Source of the DNA: Actinomycetota bacterium
GTDB taxonomy: Bacteria; Actinomycetota; Actinomycetes; Actinomycetales; Microbacteriaceae
Length of the DNA stretch: 9,541 nt
Assembly: GCA_009703445.1 (NCBI GenBank)
Contig: WLGA01000034.1
Location: 1-9,541 of the forward strand
Direction of reading: 5' to 3'
Both the position numbers and the translations under genes were made by a program. Below, piece after piece: positions 1 to 6,700 of the stretch. The notes beneath the pieces are model-generated. The model was given only the letters and a program-made list of their open reading frames with translations. It did not search any database and had not been told where the DNA came from. Each line of letters begins with the position of its first letter. The first letter of the stretch is position 1.

Positions 1-162
1 CAGACCCTGCCGCTATCTACCTACCTGTTCTATGGAACCTACGCGACTGAGTATGGTCAGGCAATGGCGGGTCTAGTTCTCGCGGTTATCCCGATCGTGA
101 TCTTCTACCTAGTTCTACAGCGTCAGTTCATCTCTGGTATCTCTTCAGGTGCTGTGAAGTAA
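1..162 (+). CDS. Carbohydrate ABC transporter permease, MalG type (3' end only)
   Basis: Only the last 53 codons are present, open at the window start and ending with TAA at 160-162. The segment shows one hydrophobic helix (AMAGLVLAVIPIVIFYLVLQ) followed by the tail QRQFISGISSGAVK. That tail matches the end of binding-protein-dependent sugar permeases, which typically finish with a Q-R-x-F/Y-x-x-G-x-x-x-GAVK pattern. Such proteins form the membrane channel of an ABC importer, with a partner permease, a solute-binding protein and an ATPase, and the rest of that operon presumably lies upstream. The gene ends just before a strong hairpin terminator and converges on the YCII gene. The substrate cannot be told from this fragment. 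Confidence 0.85.
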   Translation, partial: QTLPLSTYLFYGTYATEYGQAMAGLVLAVIPIVIFYLVLQRQFISGISSGAVK

Positions 163-177
163 AGACTGCATCAAACG

Positions 178-213
178 AAAAGACCCGGCCTCTCGAAAGT
201 GGCCGGGTCTTTT
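178..213. terminator. Bidirectional intrinsic terminator between convergent genes
   Basis: A perfect 13-bp stem, AAAAGACCCGGCC at 178-190 against GGCCGGGTCTTTT at 201-213, encloses a 10-base loop that can fold further (C192-G199, T193-A198). On the plus strand the U-tract continues as TTTTCTTT, 16 bases after the permease stop codon. On the minus strand the A-run becomes TTTT followed by CGTTTG. This also ends the YCII transcript, whose stop codon lies 11 bases away. Confidence 0.9.
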
Positions 214-224
214 CTTTAGCTTAT

Positions 225-551
225 CTAGCGCAGGTATGGCCTGAGCTCTACCTTGCGGTTGCACGCCTTAGAACCTGCGGCGGCAAGCGCCAGGGCTTCA
301 TCCTGGTCGGCTGCATTGATCAACCAGAAGCCGCTGTAGTGCTCTTTCTCGTTGTAGAGCGAACCTGCGGAGACCAGCCCAGCGTCATTGCGGTTGTCTA
401 GAACTGTGGCCTGAGTGCCGTGATGGATGCCGCCAGCCGTGATCCAGTGGCCGTTTGCTTCGAGCATTTCGTTGAACGCATCGATGTGCGCCATCTCGTC
501 TGGTCCAGCAATTGCGTTGTTGTCGTCGATGACAAAAATAAGAAACTTCAT
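225..551 (-). CDS. YCII-related (DGPF-type) domain protein
   Basis: A 108-residue protein spanning a single YCII-related domain, the usual length for the family, which folds as a ferredoxin-like alpha/beta dimer. Visible family features are the N-terminal beta strand MKFLIFVIDD, a helix with M20, H22 and F26 (pattern M-x-x-y-x-x-F-N-E-M-L), the GGIHHG turn, the central segment LYNEKEHYSGFWLINAADQDEAL, and the terminal VELRPYL strand at 101-107. The central segment corresponds to the common family stretch that reads roughly DGPF-x-E-x-KE-x-x-G-G-Y/F-x-L-I-D. The canonical DGPF is replaced by AGSLYNEKE, so this is a divergent member. Biochemical roles are poorly defined; some members resemble small dehalogenase or muconolactone-isomerase folds. 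The start is the ATG at 549-551. No Shine-Dalgarno precedes it, but a -10 box sits at the distance expected for a leaderless mRNA. Confidence 0.85.
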   Translation of the reverse strand: MKFLIFVIDDNNAIAGPDEMAHIDAFNEMLEANGHWITAGGIHHGTQATVLDNRNDAGLVSAGSLYNEKEHYSGFWLINAADQDEALALAAAGSKACNRKVELRPYLR

Positions 552-557
552 GGGGAC

Positions 558-585
558 ATTATCTACCCACTTCAGGGCTCTCCAA
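558..585 (-). promoter_or_regulatory. Candidate leaderless promoter of the YCII gene
   Basis: On the minus strand a -10-like GATAAT (plus 558-563) is separated by 16 bases from a weak -35-like TTGGAG (plus 580-585). Only six bases (552-557) separate the -10 box from the ATG, which places the predicted transcription start on the A of the start codon. No Shine-Dalgarno is present. Leaderless transcripts of this geometry are common in Actinomycetota. The call is inference from spacing and box similarity. Confidence 0.5.
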
Positions 586-599
586 GGTCTTCGTTATTT

Positions 600-615
600 G
601 TTCGTCTAAACGAAC
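600..615. promoter_or_regulatory. Perfect 16-bp palindrome, possible operator
   Basis: GTTCGT (600-605), CTAA spacer (606-609) and ACGAAC (610-615) form a perfect inverted repeat. It lies between the candidate promoters of the divergent YCII and adhesin genes, about 15 bases upstream of the YCII -35 box and 7 bases upstream of the adhesin -35 box. It is too short and poorly placed for a terminator, and it fits a dimeric regulator site. The regulator is unknown. The half-sites are in the opposite orientation to the actinobacterial LexA box (GAAC-N4-GTTC). Confidence 0.4.
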
Positions 616-621
616 TTACCT

Positions 622-650
622 CGGACAATCTGATAGCCACTTTCTAGACT
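622..650 (+). promoter_or_regulatory. Candidate promoter of the giant adhesin gene
   Basis: CGGACA (622-627) is followed, after exactly 17 bases, by TAGACT (645-650), which fits the TANNNT -10 pattern seen in actinobacteria. The predicted start near 657 gives a 5' leader of about 50 bases before the ATG at 708. The match is moderate and other placements are possible. Confidence 0.4.
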
Positions 651-694
651 TAAAGGCTGACTAGGGGTGCAACGACTCCAGCAATATCGCCATC

Positions 695-702
695 AGAGGG
701 AG
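695..702 (+). promoter_or_regulatory. Shine-Dalgarno that sets the adhesin start at 708
   Basis: AGAGGGAG at 695-702 ends five bases before the ATG at 708. GTG (702) and TTG (705) lie directly upstream in the same frame and could also initiate. They would overlap or abut the Shine-Dalgarno, so ATG 708 is preferred. The choice changes only two residues and leaves the signal peptide intact. Confidence 0.65.
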
Positions 703-707
703 TGTTG

Positions 708-3700
708 ATGTTCGCAAAGCAGCGTTCGTTTTTCAGCGCTCTCATGGCTGCTGCGCTAACGTTTGCCCTCAGTTTCTCTGGGGTAATCTTTGGAGCCACC
801 CCAGCACAAGCTGGAACTATGACCAACCAGACCTACGTCGGTTGGATTGGTGGAAGCGGCGGAAGCTTCGCTGGAAATGTTGACTGCGCAACCGGCTCAG
901 TTCTAACTGGAATTCGTTCCGCGACCAGCGGCAACAGTGTGTTCTTGGGAATCGAGTGTCGCGAGATTCTCTCGACCGGTGACTTGGGTGCCGTAACCCG
1001 CACTTCGGGTGCGGGTGGAGTTTTCAACCAGTGTCCAACCGGCATGGCGGCGGTAGGTCTCTATGTAAACGGAAGCAACTCTCCGCAAAACATCGGTGTC
1101 CGTTGCCAGACACCACCGAATAAATTGGATGCCGTTCAGAGCGTAGGTCCGTCGTCGGGCTCTCTGGCCAAAGAGGTTCTGTGCGCAACTAACGGATTTG
1201 TAAACCGCACTTACCTGCACTCGGGTGCCTGGTTCGACGGATTCATGGTCGGTTGCAGTTTGCTAGATGGCTACCCATCTGCTGTCGTTGCTGGCACGAC
1301 TGGCGTCCCAACCGGTTCAACCAGCCCTGGATCGGTTCTTACCAGCGCAACCACATTCTTAGGTTTGCCTACTCCGACACTTTCATACACCTGGGAGCGT
1401 TCGACTTCTCAGAGCGGCCCTTGGAGCGCCGTCGCCGGAGCTACCAGCTCGACCTTCACACCACAGCTCGCTGACCTTGGCTTTTACTTCCGAACGGTCG
1501 TAACTGGTTCAAACATCGTCAACAGTCTTCCGACGAGCGCAACATCAACATCTGGGGCAACCTCGATTGTTCAGCTGGCAACCCCGGGTCTACCCAACCT
1601 TCAGACTGCATCTGACAGTGGCACTGCGACTGCAGATAACGAAACCTCAGACAACACACCGACATTTGACCTGACTGGTTTGACCGCAGGCGCCTCGCTA
1701 ACAGTTACGGCAACGCGTTCGACGCCTACCGCTCTAACCAGCAGCTGCACCCTCACCGAATCGCAGGTGACATCTAGCTCGGCATCATGCACATTGCCAA
1801 CACTGGCCGATGGAAACTGGTCGGTTACTGCTGTCCAGAACAGCACCACCTTCCAGTCGAGCCCCTCCGCAGTCTTGAATCTCAAAGTCGACACAGTGGC
1901 ACCAGCTGTCAGTTCGATTGCGATCACCCCGGATTTGGCAGTCGACAAAAAAGTGCGGGTTACGCTGACGTTCTCCGAGTCAATCGATGTGGTTGATTCA
2001 ACCAAGATCCTGCTTGGCAGCACCGGCACCTGGACCAAGTCGAACCCGACCGTTTCAGGAACCACTTATTCGTTCGACGTGGTCTACACAACTCTTATCA
2101 ACGATGACATCACCGTCGCAGTGGGAGTAGGTGCAGCCACCGACGTTGCCGGCAACGCGCAGACCGCCGCTCGCACTTTCTTCGAGCAGGTCAACACCGT
2201 CAACCCAAGCGCAAGTTATGCCGTCGCACCGGCCCGTTTAGGCTCGGCTTCAACTGCGACCACGCTGACCCTGAACTTCACTCGGCCGGTGTGGGGTCTA
2301 ACCACAGCGGACTTCACCTGGCCGGTTACCAATGGCGCAAGCTGTAGCCTCTCGAGTGTCACACCTTCATCTGGCCCGGCCAGCACATACACGCTCGCTG
2401 CAACTTGCACCGGTGCCGGAACCAGCACCCTGCGCCTCGCCGCGAATGCAGTTAAGGACTTCGCTTCGGTTGCAGGCCCAGCAGCTGCCTTTGACCTATC
2501 CGTGATTCGTGACACCACTGCACCGACCATCTCTGCGATCAGCAGCAACGTGGTTGGATCACGCGTTGACTACACGGTCACATTCAGCGAAGAACTATTG
2601 CAGTTCCCAGCTAGCGCAATCTCAACCGCCGGAGCGACCACTGCAACTGGGACTGGATCCTGGACGGCCACGACCCCGGCACGAGTAGGCACCACGAACC
2701 AGTGGACATTCTCGGTCAGCAACTCGAGCGCCATCAACGGTGTTTACAAACCTTCATTCACCGTCGGTGGAAACATCAAGGACCTAAGCGGTAACTCACT
2801 CACCGTCGACCCAACCATCACGAACGCGACAATCGTTCGCCTGCCAACTTTCGTGATTGGATCGTTGGCCACTCCGAACTCGGCAGCAATAGCGCTTGCG
2901 CCAAACTTCGACCTAAGCCTTTACGGCGGCAAGATGCACGGAATCAAGATCACCAACCTTGATTGGAGCACTAGCGGAACCACCAAGGATACCTTCAGCG
3001 CATCTCTGAACTCCGCCAACATGGGTGGAAGCGTTACGACAAACACCAGCAACGGCACCATTGAGATTCTGGCGCCGAACGCCACCGAAGCCCAATGGGA
3101 CACCGCTATTCGCGCAATCCAGTTTGATGCTGGTTCGAACTCCGGTACACGTCGCTTCGAGTTCCACCTCCGCCCAATCTCGGGTTACATCTATGCCAAC
3201 GAGCACTACCTGATCCTCTCCTCTGCAACCTCTCTGTTGCCGGCAGCCCTCACAGCCGCTTCGAGCTCAACCTACGCGGGTCTCCAGGGGTACCTGGCAA
3301 CTATCACTTCGGCTGAAGAAGATGCGTGGTCGATGACCATTGCAACTGCGGCTTGGATTAGCGGTTCGGATGCCGCAGTCGAAGGAACTTGGATTCACAC
3401 TGCCGGCCCTGAACTCGGTCAAACTCTCTCACCTACTTTCTGGGACAACCCTCCTCAGCAGCCAGACAATGCTGCAGAAGATTGCCTGATTGCTTATGCA
3501 AGCGCGGGCTATTCCGGCTGGCACGACGTGATGTGTAACCTCACCCAGTACTACATCACCGAATACGGAGGCACAGCGGGAGACCCATCCGTGCCATCAA
3601 TGAAGGCAACCGCTTCGACCACAATTGATGCCGTCGGTCCAGACGTCACGACTGTTCGTTCGAGCACCGCTAACGGCACCTACATAGCCGGCGAAACCAT

Positions 3701-6700
3701 TTCGATTCAAGTCAACTTGGATGAGGCGACCGTGGTTGCCGGAGGCACTCCGCGAATCAAGTTGAACACCAGCCCAACCGTTCGCTATGCAACTTATGCT
3801 TCTGGCTCGGGCAGCTCGACGCTGACTTTCAACTACACGATTCAGGCTGGCGACACCGCCGCGGACCTCAACTATTTCGACACAGCATCTCTCGAACTGA
3901 ATGGTGCAACCCTCAAGGATGCCGCCGGAAACAGCGCGACAATCACACTCGACGCCACCAACGCCGCATCTTCGCTCGCATCCGCATCCGCGATTGTGAT
4001 CGATGCCGACCTGTTCATCGCGCCAACCTTCTCACTAGGCACCCTTCCGGGAATCGGCCCTAACCCAACTCCGATTGCACCAAACTTCAACTTGACCACT
4101 CGCGGTGCACAGCCGTTCGGTATTTTGATCACGAACAACTCCTACGATGGGGCGGCATCAGTTGTGGATGCGTTCGTGCTCAACCCGGTGCCGGCTGGTG
4201 TGACCGTAGTTGCCAACGGCTCGGGTGAAATCGAGCTCTACGGCACCACCCTCACAGAAGCGCAGTGGGAAGCAGCAATTCGAGCCATCCAGTTCGACGC
4301 AGGATCGTCTGGTGCGACGCCTAATCTGACGTTCCACCTGCGCCCGGTGAAGGCCTATGACTATGAGACTGGTCACGCCTATAAGCAGGTCGCTGCATCA
4401 CTTTTTACCACCGCTGATGCGATGGTTGCAGCGCCAACTCACACGCTGGCAGGCTTCACGGGATACCTCGCAACTCCAACCACGGCAGTCGAAACAGGTG
4501 TCTTGGTTGACTCTGGCATGACGCGCTCCGGCACCCAGATGATCGTTGCCCTTCAGAAACAAGCTTCAGGTTCCACACTCGTGAAGACCATGGCTCCTGC
4601 CGGTCAGGTTGGCAACATTGCCTATTCAAACTGGAGTTCCGGCGAACCTAACGTCAACAGCGACATGTTCGTACACGTTTATGGTGATGGAACCTGGAAT
4701 GACTTCAACGGCAATGCAGGAATTTCCTGGGGTTACATCGTCGAGTTCGGTGGCACGACATCGGGCAGCAACTTCTTGTCAACAATGACCGAATCGGTCA
4801 ACTACGTTTCAGACCTCACCGGTCCTGCGGTAACCAACGTCTCGGCGATCACCGCGAACGGCACGTTCGTAGCTGGTGACCAGATTCAGATTCGCGTTCG
4901 CTTTGACGATGCGTTGACAGTCTCGGGAACCCCGCGCCTGAGCCTAAACATGGGTTCAAACATCCGCACCGCCGACTGCGTCGCGGGCACTCCGACCACC
5001 GACCTGGTCTGTTCATACACCGTCGCTCAGGGCGACACCTCAGCCGACCTCAGCTATTCAAGCGTCAATGCTCTCGCGCTAAATGGCGGTTCGATTACCG
5101 ACTCAGCTAGCAACCCGTCGCGCCTCACGTTGCCGACGATTGGTGCGATCGGGTCGCTCTCACGCAACTCTGCCTTGGTGGTAAACGGCAACCTAAACGT
5201 TCTGACTCTGACCGCGCCTTCTGCAACGGACACTGACCGCAACCTTGTCTTCACGCTGACCTCATCCCTGCCTGTTGACTGCAACACTTTGTCTGTCACT
5301 AATGGTGTCGACTTCAACTTCACCGGCATTGATTCGATCTCTAGCATTGTGGCCTCGGTCAACAACAAGACCTGCACGATTAATGCTGTTTCTTCGGTTT
5401 TGGCTGGCCAGTATGGAACCAGCGCGATAACCAAGGCTTCGACGTTCTCGATCGACGATCTTCAGGTGAGCCCAGTGGCCACCACTGACCTGACCGTGAC
5501 TGCTGCTAACATCGCGGTTGAGGTTCCGGCTGCTTCTGGGCAAGGTGTGGTCAACCGCCGTGCAATTTCAGGAACCCCTAGAACCACTTTCACTAAGGTC
5601 GCGCCGCCTACCGTCTTCGACGCCTTGAGCGTGGCTGCTAAGAACGCCCTCGTCGCGAGCAACATCATCAGTGCCGTGAACACCGCCCCGATTGCCGAAA
5701 TCGAGGGTGACTTCTCTCAGGCAACTTCGCGCGTGGATGCCAAGAAGAAGGAGCAGGTTGCTGCGGGCGATCAGGTTGCTTTGAGCATCAAGATCGACCC
5801 ATCCTTGGTTGCCACCCACGAGGTTGCAGCGTTCTTTAAATCAACCGTTGATCCAAACAACGCGGGCTGGACCTACCTTGGCAAGCGCGACTTCGATATG
5901 AACGGCTTGGCGGTAGCCGACCCAATGACGTTCGTGAAGCGCGGCACCTATTACATGAAGTTGATTGTCGTGATTAAGGGCACCAGCTTCAGAACCGCCT
6001 CGGTGAAGCCGGCAGCAATTTTTGTCGCACCGGCGCCCATTGCGAGCAACCCATCGCCGCTCGATGTTTTCATCTACCGTGCCGCAGCATTGCTGGACAG
6101 CGATCTTCCGACCGGTGTTCAAACCCTAGAGGTTGCCGTCGAGGTCACCGGAACTGAACCAACCGTGATTGATCCAGCGGGCAACCCGGCCCCGCCGGTT
6201 GCGGCTCCGTCGACCCCGTCGCCAACCCCGACCGCCTCTCCGACTCCGACACCAACCCCGTCGCCAACGGTGAAGCCGACGCCAGCACCAACGGTCAAGC
6301 CGACTCCCCAGCCGACCTCAAGTGCTTCAGCGGCTCCAGTCAGCAAGCCGACTCCTACGGTTTCTCCTTCGGTTTCGCCTTCGGCCAGCCCGTCAGCAAG
6401 CCCAACGCCAGTCAAGAGCCCTAGCGCTTCACCTGCCCCAGCGCCGTCGACCTCAGCTGCCGTTGTTGCCTTGCCTTCGGTTGAAAACCTGATTAGCCCA
6501 ACGATTTCTATCCCAGAGATTAACCCTGGCGAGCCGGTCGCTAACCCAGCAATTGGTGCCACCGGTGATGACTCGGCCCCGCCGGTTGCCTTCGACCCGC
6601 TGGGTTCACCTGAAGCTATTGCTGCCGTGGCAGAAACTGCAGCCACCGCAGTCGTCGTTGCCTCGTCGGTCGCTGCTGCGGCCGCGGCTGCCGCTGCCGC

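Larger units (their letters stand above)
2844..5201 (+). repeat. Tandem intragenic duplication: cadherin-like, C-type lectin and Ig-like modules A and B
   Basis: Module A spans residues 713-1104 (2844-4019) and module B about 1106-1498 (4023-5201), a period of 390-393 residues. Matching landmarks are PTFVIGSL and PTFSLGTL at the openings, TEAQW at 793-797 and 1183-1187 followed by the shared AIRAIQFDAGS, and FHLRP. Further pairs are GYLAT at 861-865 and 1252-1256, the CTLD ends at EYGG and EFGG, and ANGTYIAG paired with ANGTFVAG. The TEAQW-AIRAIQF segment resembles the AQW-x-x-ALR-x-x-x-Y/F motif of bacterial cadherin-like domains. In the shared AIRAIQFDAGS, 7 of 11 codons differ at the third base, so the duplication is old. 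Confidence 0.85.

Noticed and set aside
600..615. LexA (SOS) box
   Set aside because: The half-sites run GTTC...GAAC, the reverse of the actinobacterial GAAC-N4-GTTC box.
420..647. Plus-strand open frames overlapping the YCII gene
   Set aside because: They run antisense to a recognisable YCII protein and have no recognisable content, so they are treated as shadows.
702..707. GTG or TTG as the adhesin start
   Set aside because: The Shine-Dalgarno at 695-702 is best spaced for ATG 708 and would overlap or abut the earlier codons.
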